Positions 1 to 6,452 of a DNA stretch of 10,194 nucleotides are shown here, piece after piece. The stretch is taken from assembly GCA_041744735.1 (NCBI GenBank), contig JBGTKH010000040.1:1-10194 (forward strand), read 5' to 3'. The position numbers were made by a program, and so were the translations under genes. The first letter of the stretch is position 1. Each line of letters opens with the position of its first letter. Below the pieces are notes generated by a model. It was not told the origin of the DNA. It did no database searches and saw nothing but the letters and a program-made list of their open reading frames with translations. The stretch comes from JBGTKH01 sp041744735 (GTDB lineage: Bacteria > Planctomycetota > Planctomycetia > Pirellulales > Pirellulaceae).

Positions 1-255
1 CGACAACGCCGCAGCACGCGCTGCGGAAAGGTCTTCGCGTCGAATTAACAGATCGACGTCTTTGGTTGTGCGAACCGCGGCCGGTTCAACGGTAGCCACC
101 CACATCGCCACCGCCTGTCCGCCGACAAAGGCGAACGGCACCTGATAGTGCTTCAACGCGCCCGTGATCCGTTGCAACCGCTCATTAACATCATCGAGCG
201 CCATGCGGTGCTTCTCCCACACATCAAGTGATTGAACTGCGGCTTGTGAGGACAT
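1..255 (-). CDS. Nucleotidyltransferase-fold protein, 3'-truncated by window edge
   Basis: Reading from the ATG at 253-255 to the left edge gives 85 uninterrupted codons with no stop, so the C-terminal part lies outside the window. A GGGAG ribosome-binding site at 263-267 sits 7 nt before the ATG. The visible protein has FAFVGGQAVAMW at residues 41-52 and TTKDVDLLI at 63-71. The Gly-Gly motif followed by an Asp-x-Asp pair (D67, D69) is the signature of the minimal nucleotidyltransferase fold seen in AbiEii/MNT-type and related proteins, where the two Asp bind metal. Helical, charged residues 10-38 precede the core. The partner, such as a HEPN protein or AbiEi-type antitoxin, is not visible, so it cannot be called a toxin. 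The fold is fairly certain; the substrate is unknown. Confidence 0.72.
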   Translation of the reverse strand, partial: MSSQAAVQSLDVWEKHRMALDDVNERLQRITGALKHYQVPFAFVGGQAVAMWVATVEPAAVRTTKDVDLLIRREDLSAARAAALS

Positions 256-262
256 AGGTCAA

Positions 263-267
263 CTCCC
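263..267 (-). promoter_or_regulatory. Ribosome-binding site of the nucleotidyltransferase gene
   Basis: GGGAG on the minus strand, 7 nt before the ATG at 255. It supports that start over the internal Met at residue 18. The 90-bp spacer 256-345 holds no other clear signal; I see no strong intrinsic terminator for the upstream oxidoreductase gene. Confidence 0.5.
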
Positions 268-345
268 AACAACTGCCAGGCTAAGTCACGAGGCGACCGT
301 CTTCAAGCGACGATGTATCGTAATGGTAGAAACGGAAAGCTATAT

Positions 346-1665
346 TTACAATTTCCACGGACAGCGCATCTCGGGCGTTAGCAGCCGGTTGGCCTCGTCG
401 TCACCGATCACTTGCTCCGTTGCCGGGTCCCAGCGCAGTTTGCGGCCGAGCTTCATGGAGATGTTGTTCAGGTGGCACACGGTCGCCGTGCGGTGGCCGA
501 TTTCGGCGGTGGCGATGGGCGCCTCGCGGCTCTTCACCGAGTCCAGGAAATTACGGTGATGGCCGGGACTGCGGCCGAGTTGGATTTCGCTCTCGCCGAT
601 GGTCTCTTCCAATAGCGACGCCGGTTCGGCTTCCAACTTGCCGCCGTGTACGTGAATGAAGATCGAGCCGTCGGTTCCCTCGAAGCGCACGCCGCGCGGG
701 CTGCTGGTGTCGCCGATCAGCGTCACGCCGTTGGCAAAGTTGTTAACGAACAAGTAATCGAAGTAAGCGTCATATAAACTCTTCGGCGACGCAATACCTT
801 TCGCTTCGACCTCGACAGGACCCGTATCGTCGAAGCCGCCGCCAAGTTGCGCCAGGTCGATCACGTGTGCGCCGCGGTCGGTCATCTCGCCGCCGCCGTA
901 AGCCAAGATGAACCGCCACCAGAAGTGACAGCGCAGTGACGTGTAACGAGCCTTCGCTGTGTGTCCCAGCCAGAAATTGTAATCGAAGCCGTCCGGCACA
1001 GGTTCTTTGGGCGGCATCTTGGTCAGCTCGCGGACCTTCAGGTGATGGCCGTCGGTGCACGGCAAATGCACGCGAATCGTATGCAGCTTGCCGATGCGGC
1101 CGTTGCGGACCAGTTCGCAGGCATAGCGGGCGTTGTCGCCCGAGCGTTCGTGACTGCCTGTTTGCAGAATGCGGTTGTGCTCCTGCACCGCGTTGCACAG
1201 GGCTCGGCCTTCGCCGATTGAATTGGTCAGCGGCTTCTCGCAATACACGTCTTGGCCCGCCTTGGCCGCGGCGATCGACGGCAGCGCGTGCCAGTGATCG
1301 GGCGTGGCGACCGACACCACATCGATGTCCTTGCGCTCCACCAATTCGCGAAAATCCAGATACGCCTTACAATCTTCATTGCCATACTTCTCATTCACCA
1401 ACTTCGCCGCGAGTTCGCGGTGGTTAGCATCGACGTCGCAAATGGCGACCACCTGCACGTCGGCGTTGTTCATGAATGTCTGCAGATTATTGCGCCCCTT
1501 GCCGCCCGTGCCGATGCAGCCCATTACGATCCGCTCGCTGGGAGCCACGGCGCCGTCCATCCCCAGCGCCGAAGCCGGAACAAAATAGGGCACGGCCAGC
1601 GCACCCGCCGCGGCCAACGAGGTCTGCTTCAAGAACTGTCTGCGAGTGAAATTCGGCGATGGCAT
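346..1665 (-). CDS. Tat-exported Gfo/Idh/MocA family oxidoreductase
   Basis: A 439-aa protein ending at TAA 346-348. The family comprises NAD(P)-dependent dehydrogenases acting on sugars, inositols and related polyols; this substrate is unknown. Residues 8-35 form a Tat signal (TRRQFLKQ, then a hydrophobic Ala-rich stretch), predicting export to the periplasm. The Rossmann domain follows: GCIGTGGKG at 49-57 (GxGxxG nucleotide loop), CDVD at 77-80, and YCEKPLTNS at 141-149 with the family Glu-Lys-Pro. The C-terminal domain includes WWRFILAYGGGEMTDRGAHV around 249-268; its His267 is a likely active-site residue. I chose the ATG at 1665 because GGAGAG (1674-1679) lies 8 nt upstream and the Tat motif is then at the N-terminus; a GTG at 1683 would add six residues. 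It appears to be a single-gene unit with its own promoter. Planctomycetes carry many Tat-tagged paralogues of this family, often linked to polysaccharide breakdown; no such partner genes are seen here. Confidence 0.93.
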   Translation of the reverse strand: MPSPNFTRRQFLKQTSLAAAGALAVPYFVPASALGMDGAVAPSERIVMGCIGTGGKGRNNLQTFMNNADVQVVAICDVDANHRELAAKLVNEKYGNEDCKAYLDFRELVERKDIDVVSVATPDHWHALPSIAAAKAGQDVYCEKPLTNSIGEGRALCNAVQEHNRILQTGSHERSGDNARYACELVRNGRIGKLHTIRVHLPCTDGHHLKVRELTKMPPKEPVPDGFDYNFWLGHTAKARYTSLRCHFWWRFILAYGGGEMTDRGAHVIDLAQLGGGFDDTGPVEVEAKGIASPKSLYDAYFDYLFVNNFANGVTLIGDTSSPRGVRFEGTDGSIFIHVHGGKLEAEPASLLEETIGESEIQLGRSPGHHRNFLDSVKSREAPIATAEIGHRTATVCHLNNISMKLGRKLRWDPATEQVIGDDEANRLLTPEMRCPWKL

Positions 1666-1673
1666 CACGGCTA

Positions 1674-1679
1674 CTCTCC
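1674..1679 (-). promoter_or_regulatory. Ribosome-binding site deciding the oxidoreductase start
   Basis: GGAGAG on the minus strand, 8 nt before the ATG at 1665. It lies inside the coding region that would result from the alternative GTG at 1683, which argues for the ATG. Confidence 0.6.
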
Positions 1680-1718
1680 GCACAAGAGGACGTTTAATGG
1701 TCTGCGAAACTCGCGCCT

Positions 1719-1747
1719 ATTGTGCCTGATCGACAGCCACTTTTCAA
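1719..1747 (-). promoter_or_regulatory. Possible sigma-70-like promoter for the oxidoreductase gene
   Basis: On the minus strand TTGAAA (1742-1747, 5 of 6 matches to TTGACA) is followed after 17 nt by CACAAT (1719-1724, 4 of 6 matches to TATAAT). This would give a leader of roughly 45-50 nt before the ATG at 1665. Found by eye only; planctomycete promoter consensus is not well fixed. Confidence 0.3.
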
Positions 1748-1759
1748 CACCTCTGTTTG

Positions 1760-1790
1760 TGGAGTGCGGCGACTCGTGGCCGCTTTTGGA
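1760..1790 (+). repeat. Palindromic intergenic repeat, left copy
   Basis: A 31-bp sequence starting TGGAGTGCGGCGACTCGT. It matches the reverse complement of 1980-2010 at 29 of 31 positions. Its core is an imperfect hairpin (GCGGCGAC against GTGGCCGC, one mismatch). The two copies face each other across the MITE-like element. This resembles the REP-type repeats common between planctomycete genes. Confidence 0.75.
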
Positions 1791-1863
1791 CTTTAGGAGG
1801 GGACCGGCTTGCACACGCCGACCGGCAAGCGCGAGGGCTACCTCACACCTCATCCAAAACTCC

Positions 1864-1974
1864 GGTAGTGATACCATTTGACGAATTCGTAGGACGGACG
1901 CCCTCGTCCGTCCTATGTTTCACGCGGATTCGCTGTCGGACGAGGGCGTCCGACCTACAAACGGTATCACTACC
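1864..1974. mobile_element. MITE-like element with perfect terminal inverted repeats and 8-bp flanking duplication
   Basis: A 111-bp non-coding element. Its ends are perfect 12-bp inverted repeats, GGTAGTGATACC (1864-1875) and GGTATCACTACC (1963-1974). AAAACTCC occurs directly outside both ends (1856-1863 and 1975-1982), as expected for a target-site duplication; the direct repeat can be extended to 10 bp (CCAAAACTCC) if the last CC of the right end is counted. Inside are two hairpins: 1891-1914 (10-bp perfect stem, loop CCCT) and 1935-1954 (8-bp perfect stem, loop AGGG). The second is a related copy of the first in inverse orientation, so the element is nearly palindromic over its whole length. 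It has no coding capacity and would need a transposase in trans. The repeats and duplication are directly visible; mobility is inferred. Confidence 0.78.
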
Positions 1975-1979
1975 AAAAC

Positions 1980-2010
1980 TCCCAAAGCGGCGACGAGTCG
2001 CCGCACTCCA
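1980..2010 (-). repeat. Palindromic intergenic repeat, right copy
   Basis: Inverted partner of 1760-1790 (29 of 31 matches). Here the hairpin is perfect: GCGGCGAC (1987-1994) and GTCGCCGC (1997-2004) around a 2-nt loop. It follows the MITE-like element almost directly, overlapping the last bases of the right flanking duplication, and ends 24 bp before the stop of the YkgJ-like gene. It could therefore also act as part of that gene's 3' end, although no T-tract follows. Confidence 0.75.
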
Positions 2011-2034
2011 AGATGCGCGGCATCGTCCGATCCA

Positions 2035-2745
2035 TTATTGGGTTCGTCGGACCTGTTTCTTCCGGTGTCGTGATGATGCTTCTTTGACGTTGGCGGCGGC
2101 ATCGTCGCCGGCGGACAATTCAACGGCAAAGATCCGGCGCAGCCAGAGTGGGATGGCGCGTAGTTTCCAGTCGGGGCCGTGAACTTGGTCGTTCAGATCG
2201 TCGCGGTCGCCGAAGGCTTGCCAGCCGCGGGCCGTGTAATGTGCGTCGCCCGACTGCGATTCGTCCGCGGCCGGATGCCAGGCCAAACAGCCGATCGGTT
2301 TGGCGGACGTGTGCACCAGACAGAGCGTGCCGTCCAGCAGCGGGCAATCGAAGTTCTGCCGTTGGCTGTTATCCTTCAGATGCTTCAGCTCCGCCCGCAG
2401 CCGAGCCAACACCTGCGGCAGCTTGCGGCGCAATTGCGGATCGTTGTCGAACGCCAACCGGATGGCCCGCGCCTCCAGCGGCGTGATCCGCATCTGGTTC
2501 AGCTTCCGCGTGCAACACAAATGCGCCGGCTGCCCGTGCAAGTAATCGGGCTTCTCGACCAACAGCTCCAGTTCGCGCAGCAATTCCGCGCGCGTCTTAG
2601 CCAACTCGTCCAGCGCCGCCTGTTCATCGAGCCGCCGCCCCCGCGGCCGCTTCCCGCGCGCATGTTGACTTGGCCGCTGCGGAGTACGGTCCTGCAACGT
2701 GGCGTTCTCGGCGGCGCGACGACGGATGGTTCTCTTCGCTTCCAA
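2035..2745 (-). CDS. YkgJ-like cysteine-cluster protein (divergent)
   Basis: A 236-aa protein, start TTG at 2745, stop TAA at 2035-2037. It has no signal peptide, so it is probably cytoplasmic. Residues 1-40 are Arg-rich and low in complexity. The core matches the layout of the YkgJ/CxxCxxCC family, which is thought to bind zinc or iron: LCCTRKLNQMRITPLEA at 76-92 with C77/C78, then FDCPLLDGTLCLVHTSAKP at 132-150 with C134 and C142, then C153. In the canonical family two further Cys precede the CC pair; here that stretch is YLHGQPAHL, with His70 and His75 but no Cys, so the site is altered or incomplete. No in-frame ATG lies upstream of the conserved region. The TTG is supported by AAGGTG 8 nt upstream; a second TTG at codon 17 is an alternative. 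Function unknown. Confidence 0.62.
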   Translation of the reverse strand: MEAKRTIRRRAAENATLQDRTPQRPSQHARGKRPRGRRLDEQAALDELAKTRAELLRELELLVEKPDYLHGQPAHLCCTRKLNQMRITPLEARAIRLAFDNDPQLRRKLPQVLARLRAELKHLKDNSQRQNFDCPLLDGTLCLVHTSAKPIGCLAWHPAADESQSGDAHYTARGWQAFGDRDDLNDQVHGPDWKLRAIPLWLRRIFAVELSAGDDAAANVKEASSRHRKKQVRRTQ

Positions 2746-2753
2746 AACAACGA

Positions 2754-2759
2754 CACCTT
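2754..2759 (-). promoter_or_regulatory. Ribosome-binding site supporting a TTG start
   Basis: AAGGTG on the minus strand, 8 nt before the TTG at 2743-2745. It is the main reason to place the YkgJ-like start there, because there is no ATG in frame before the conserved domain. Confidence 0.45.
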
Positions 2760-2771
2760 AGGGTTGCTGTT

Positions 2772-2840
2772 GTGAGCCGTCGGCGCTCTCCGCGGGCTAC
2801 GCTGGCCGCACGAGGCCCGACGCTAGTGCGTTCGGCTCAC
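2772..2840. repeat. 69-bp palindromic repeat element
   Basis: Perfect 8-bp inverted ends GTGAGCCG (2772-2779) and CGGCTCAC (2833-2840). The interior continues as an imperfect palindrome (for example GGCGCT near the left end against AGTGCG near the right), with a GGCC-GCACGA-GGCC hairpin near the centre (2804-2817). It begins 26 bp upstream of the TTG start of the YkgJ-like gene, so it may affect expression of that gene or end transcription from the chaperone gene. It resembles repetitive extragenic palindromes of planctomycetes; that comparison is from memory. Confidence 0.6.
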
Positions 2841-2910
2841 CTGAAAATCAAGCAGTGACAAAGCAGTAGCCAACAAGTTTCCAAAATCTCCAGTGCGTTT
2901 CATGGACGCG

Positions 2911-2935
2911 GCTGAAGTTTTGCGAATTCAACTAC
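2911..2935. repeat. Degenerate copy of the 8423/8525 repeat
   Basis: A 25-bp segment (GCTGAAGTTTTGC then GAATTCAACTAC) matching about 20 of 25 positions of the arm at 8525-8549. A more weakly related stretch starting GTAGCC near 2866 may be the decayed opposite arm, giving a remnant of roughly 70 bp. It lies in the 252-bp spacer between the TorD-like gene and the YkgJ-like gene, where I see no additional coding sequence. Confidence 0.45.
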
Positions 2936-2997
2936 AAACATAGTGTATACGCTCTGTTGACCGCGCCGAAGTGTACGCGCTGCCTCTCGTCGACGGA

Positions 2998-3603
2998 TTA
3001 GGCGTGCAATTCAGACATCAGATAGTCGCGCGTCAGCAGAATCGTCGAACGATAAAAGCCCGTGGTTGCCTGCTGTGCCGCTACGTTTAGCAAGTCGTTC
3101 GGCCACATCAGATGCGTGGTGAAGAAGGAGCGTGCGACGTCCAATGCGTGAGTCAGGCTTTCCGGCGTGTCTGGCCACGTCGAGATTTGGCTGACGATGT
3201 GCCCCATGACATCCAGTTGAACACCGAGATGGTCCAGCATGATGCCGCTTGTCAGGGCACCGGTATCGTAGCCAGTCACGTCGATGAATCGCTGCATCGA
3301 GTGCGTTGTGGCACCCTGGAACTGGCCGCTCTGCCAGACGGACTGATATGGGGGCAGGTGATTCGCGGGACCGACCAACAATTGGCAATAGTCGATTGCA
3401 AGCTGCTCGATCGTTGCGTCATCGTCGGCGGCAGGCAGGATGCCGCCGACCGCGATGAATGAGTCGCGCAAGGGTGGAGTGAGCAGCAGCCGCAAGAAAT
3501 CTCGATTGACTTCACGCAGCCACAGCCGCGCGAGCAAGCGGTACGTGCCGCTTCGCGCGGCGGCGTCTTCGGGCAATGCGGGCGATAACGTGGAGCGCTG
3601 CAT
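2998..3603 (-). CDS. TorD/DmsD family molybdoenzyme chaperone
   Basis: A 201-aa cytoplasmic protein, stop TAG at 2998-3000. TorD-family proteins bind the Tat signal and the apo form of a molybdoenzyme and keep it ready for cofactor insertion before export. Visible signatures: an N-terminal helical part (ARSGTYRLLARLWLREVNRD, 16-35), the conserved GPANHLPPYQSVW at 78-90, and DHLGVQLDVMGHI at 124-136, which matches the family's acidic-His-Leu helix. The length is typical. The open frame continues upstream inside the oxidoreductase gene, but the ATG at 3603 gives the usual length and lies 2 nt after the TGA of the catalytic subunit, so it is probably translated by coupling; no strong ribosome-binding site is visible. 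The neighbouring molybdoenzyme is the evident client. Confidence 0.86.
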   Translation of the reverse strand: MQRSTLSPALPEDAAARSGTYRLLARLWLREVNRDFLRLLLTPPLRDSFIAVGGILPAADDDATIEQLAIDYCQLLVGPANHLPPYQSVWQSGQFQGATTHSMQRFIDVTGYDTGALTSGIMLDHLGVQLDVMGHIVSQISTWPDTPESLTHALDVARSFFTTHLMWPNDLLNVAAQQATTGFYRSTILLTRDYLMSELHA

Positions 3604-3605
3604 CG

Positions 3606-6452
3606 TCAGCCGATTTTCTTGATCGTCACCACGGTGTCGTGATACGCTTGCTGGCCGGTGATCGGATCGGGGGCGATGGGGAGCAAGCGGTTTTGGTTCC
3701 AACCGCCGCCCGTGTTTCGCTTCCACGTGCGCGGGTCGCCGTTCGATGAATCCTCCCACCACATATTGCGTTCCCAATCCGCGTCGCGAAATTTTTCCGA
3801 ATCGCTGCCGGCCAGATAGCTATCGTCCGACGAGGCGGCGGGCGATTGGCGTTTGGCCTGAGCCACCGTTGTGTATTGCCAGTGGCCGCACGAGTTGCTC
3901 ATGGCGATGGCTCGCGGATGAATCCCTTGCATGGTGACGATCGGCACGCGCATCCGGCCGGCGACGATGCGGCCCGATTCGTCGCGCTCGCCGTGGACAA
4001 GATGCGGCGACTTGTCTTCCAAAAAACGCGAGAAATAGGACGTGATCTCGATCCAATCGCCGTCGGCCACGCCGTGCTTGGCGGCGGTCTTAGGATTGAG
4101 CCACGCGGGATTCGAATGGACGATCTCGGCCAGCCACTTCAGATTCATCGTCCGACCGTGATTGTGGACGTTCCACTTGAAGCTGGTCATCACCAGTTCG
4201 TCGTCGTTCAGACTCTCGTGTTCAACCGGCTGAAACCAACTCGGCATTTGATCGATGTCGATGTTGTGGCCGGCGTGCTGCGCCGGCCGATTGGCCCCCT
4301 TGCCGCCGCCGCGCGCGATCATGTCGCTGCAGTCCTCGTTACGGCCGATCTTCTGGATGAAGAGGCTGCGAATCTCAAATTTGCGGCTAGGCGTCATGAA
4401 GCCGCGCACGGCCCGGCCGCCTTGCATGACGCCGATCCCTTTGCCGTCCTTCGTGATGACGCCGGTGGCTTCGTCGACCACGGCATCAGCCAGATCGCTG
4501 TCTTTCAGGGCGATGTTGTACGGTTCATAGAACGGCGGCTGGCCGGTGTTTTCCCAACAGCCTTCTTCGAGCAAGCGATCGAGGCCGCCTTTGCCGGTCG
4601 CCGGATTGACCGGCACGTTCTGCGCCCAGTGGCGAATGTAATCTTCGGTCGAGCCGTACTCGTACCATTTCTCCATGCCGCCGCCGATGCGCTGGGCGAG
4701 TTCGGGAAAATAATCGCGCACGTCGCGGGCTTCACCCAGCGGCTCGATCATCGGCGTCCGCAGTCCGACGTACGGCCGCAGGTTGTACGACGAACGGGCT
4801 TCCAAATCCCAACGCTCCATGAACGTGGTCCACGGCAGCACAATGTCGGCGTAATGCGCCGTTTCATTGTAGAAACAGTTGATGCAGACGTGAAAGCCGA
4901 TCAAGTTCTCGTCGGTCAGCGCCCGCTGTGTGATGCTTTCCTCGGGCCAAGTGAGCGGCGAGTCGAGATTGTAAGTCATGTACGCCTGCAACCGCGCCCG
5001 GCCTTGCAACAAGTACAAATACACGATCTCGCCGACGCGCATGCGGTTCCAAATGTTGGCCAGTGCGTATTCGGGCGGATCTTCCAACACGCTCCACGTC
5101 TTGGCTTTCGGCGGGCCGTCCGGCGGTTTGCAGATCGGATCGACGCCGCTCCACGGGCTCCAGCACCAACCGCCCTTCTTGCCGACACTGCCGACCACCG
5201 CGTTGAGCAAGTGCACGGCGCGGTCGTTGTAGAAGCCGTTCAGGTGTGCGGAACTGCCGCGATTGCACATCGTGGTACACGCCGGCGCGGCCTTTGCAAA
5301 CTCGGTGGCGATACGGCGAATGTCCGCGGCCGGCACGCCGCTGACTTTCTCCGCCCACTCGGGCGTATACGGCTGCAGATGCTCGCGCAGTTCATCGATG
5401 GTCACGTTTGTCCATGTCGTGATGAAGTCTGCGTCGTGCAGCCCTTCGGCCATAATAGCGTGACACATGGCCAGCGCGATCGCGCCGTCGGTACCGGGAA
5501 ACGGCGCGAACCATTCGTCGCTCGCGCCGGCCGTGTTCGACAACCGCACGTCGAACGTCACCAGCTTCGCGCCGTTCTTGTAGCGGCCGTTCTGAATCCG
5601 CACGGCAAACGGCACGTGCCCTTGATGAGCTTCAAAAGCGTTCGAGCCGAAGTTGAGAATATACTTGCTATGCTCGACGTCGTTCAAATCCCAATCGCTC
5701 TCCCACAGATACGTCGAATTGGCGGCGCGGCGCGTGCCGGAACAGAGCGCCCGGTGCGAGAGTTGCGTTGAGGTGCCGAAGGCGTTTAAAAAGCGATCGA
5801 CGGCATCCTGGCTGCGCAGCCGCCCTTGATGAAACGCGAACTCTTCCGGCTTGCCGCTGTCGCGGACCGCCTTGAGCCGCACGGCGATCTCATCGAGTGC
5901 CTCGTCCCACGTGATGCGTTTCCACTTTCCCTCGCCGCGTTTGCCGACGCGCTTCAGTGGATACAGTAGCCGTTCGGGATGATATTGATGATTCAGCGCC
6001 GCCTGCCCGCGCGCACACAAGTGTCCGCGGCTGTTCGGATCGTTCGGATTCCCCTCGACCTTGAGAATCCGCCCGTCCTTGACGTAGCCCACGATGCCGC
6101 AAACGGTGCTGCACAACTGGCATTGCCCCGGCACGACCTTCGCCCCTTTGTATTTGTTGACATCGGGCCAATTGCGCTTGGCGAGCGGCCCCGGCAACGG
6201 ACAGACGCCGGGCATCGCGCCGAAGCCGCCGAGTTCGTATGGCTGGCCTTTGATCCGGTTCCACTTTTCCAGATCGATGCCCTGCGGCAGGTTGCCTGTC
6301 GATTGGCCGGGCTTGCTGCCATCTGCCGACGGGCTGGCTCGTGTTCCGCCACCGCAACCGGTCAGGCCGAACATCGCCGCGGCACCGACTCCGCCTGCCG
6401 CCAACCCTAGCTTCAGAAACTTGCGTCGAGATTCGCGGTTGCTGTCGTTCAT
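3606..6452 (-). CDS. Tat-exported molybdopterin oxidoreductase, catalytic subunit (DMSO-reductase superfamily)
   Basis: A 948-aa protein. Residues 9-33 are a Tat signal (RRKFLKLG) ending in LTGC, a lipobox with Cys33, so it may become a Tat-exported lipoprotein. A [4Fe-4S] domain follows with C111-x2-C114-x3-C118-x27-C146. Further markers are TWDEALDEIA (181-190), PGTDGAIALAM (319-329) and HYADIVLP (533-540). The C-terminal cofactor-binding domain covers about 755-948 (NPAWLNPKTAAKHGVADGDW at 781-800). Cys237 in HRALCSGTRR is the best candidate for the Mo/W ligand, as in PsrA/PhsA/TtrA-like enzymes rather than the Ser of DMSO reductase. The start ATG overlaps the FeS gene's TGA as ATGA, indicating coupling. 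Possible reactions include reduction or oxidation of a sulfur or other oxyanion; the substrate cannot be read from the sequence. Confidence 0.93.
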   Translation of the reverse strand: MNDSNRESRRKFLKLGLAAGGVGAAAMFGLTGCGGGTRASPSADGSKPGQSTGNLPQGIDLEKWNRIKGQPYELGGFGAMPGVCPLPGPLAKRNWPDVNKYKGAKVVPGQCQLCSTVCGIVGYVKDGRILKVEGNPNDPNSRGHLCARGQAALNHQYHPERLLYPLKRVGKRGEGKWKRITWDEALDEIAVRLKAVRDSGKPEEFAFHQGRLRSQDAVDRFLNAFGTSTQLSHRALCSGTRRAANSTYLWESDWDLNDVEHSKYILNFGSNAFEAHQGHVPFAVRIQNGRYKNGAKLVTFDVRLSNTAGASDEWFAPFPGTDGAIALAMCHAIMAEGLHDADFITTWTNVTIDELREHLQPYTPEWAEKVSGVPAADIRRIATEFAKAAPACTTMCNRGSSAHLNGFYNDRAVHLLNAVVGSVGKKGGWCWSPWSGVDPICKPPDGPPKAKTWSVLEDPPEYALANIWNRMRVGEIVYLYLLQGRARLQAYMTYNLDSPLTWPEESITQRALTDENLIGFHVCINCFYNETAHYADIVLPWTTFMERWDLEARSSYNLRPYVGLRTPMIEPLGEARDVRDYFPELAQRIGGGMEKWYEYGSTEDYIRHWAQNVPVNPATGKGGLDRLLEEGCWENTGQPPFYEPYNIALKDSDLADAVVDEATGVITKDGKGIGVMQGGRAVRGFMTPSRKFEIRSLFIQKIGRNEDCSDMIARGGGKGANRPAQHAGHNIDIDQMPSWFQPVEHESLNDDELVMTSFKWNVHNHGRTMNLKWLAEIVHSNPAWLNPKTAAKHGVADGDWIEITSYFSRFLEDKSPHLVHGERDESGRIVAGRMRVPIVTMQGIHPRAIAMSNSCGHWQYTTVAQAKRQSPAASSDDSYLAGSDSEKFRDADWERNMWWEDSSNGDPRTWKRNTGGGWNQNRLLPIAPDPITGQQAYHDTVVTIKKIG

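Larger units (their letters stand above)
1666..2034. other. Gene-free spacer filled with repeats
   Basis: 369 bp between the YkgJ-like gene and the oxidoreductase. It holds a possible promoter (1719-1747), two inverted copies of a 31-bp palindromic repeat and the MITE-like element between them. Short open frames across it have no recognisable protein signature, and I take them as chance. The stretch 1791-1855 between the left repeat and the element shows nothing I recognise. Confidence 0.7.

Noticed and set aside
1666..1683. GTG start at 1683 for the oxidoreductase
   Set aside because: The ribosome-binding site GGAGAG lies inside this extension and points to the ATG at 1665.
1252..1881. A plus-strand open frame of 209 codons running from the oxidoreductase gene into the spacer
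   Set aside because: It crosses the repeats and the oxidoreductase start region in antisense and shows no protein family features.
1891..1954. The two hairpins as a CRISPR array or an intrinsic terminator
   Set aside because: There are only two units, in inverse orientation, without spacers of regular length, and no T-tract follows; they belong to the MITE-like element.
3604..3777. N-terminal extension of the TorD-like protein to 259 residues
   Set aside because: The extension overlaps the end of the catalytic gene, is Arg/His/Pro-rich as expected for an off-frame reading, and exceeds the usual family length; the ATG at 3603 fits better.
3846..5771. A 641-codon open frame on the plus strand opposite the molybdoenzyme gene
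   Set aside because: Antisense shadow caused by GC-rich codon use; it is compositionally odd, with no recognisable domain, while the minus strand carries clear conserved motifs.
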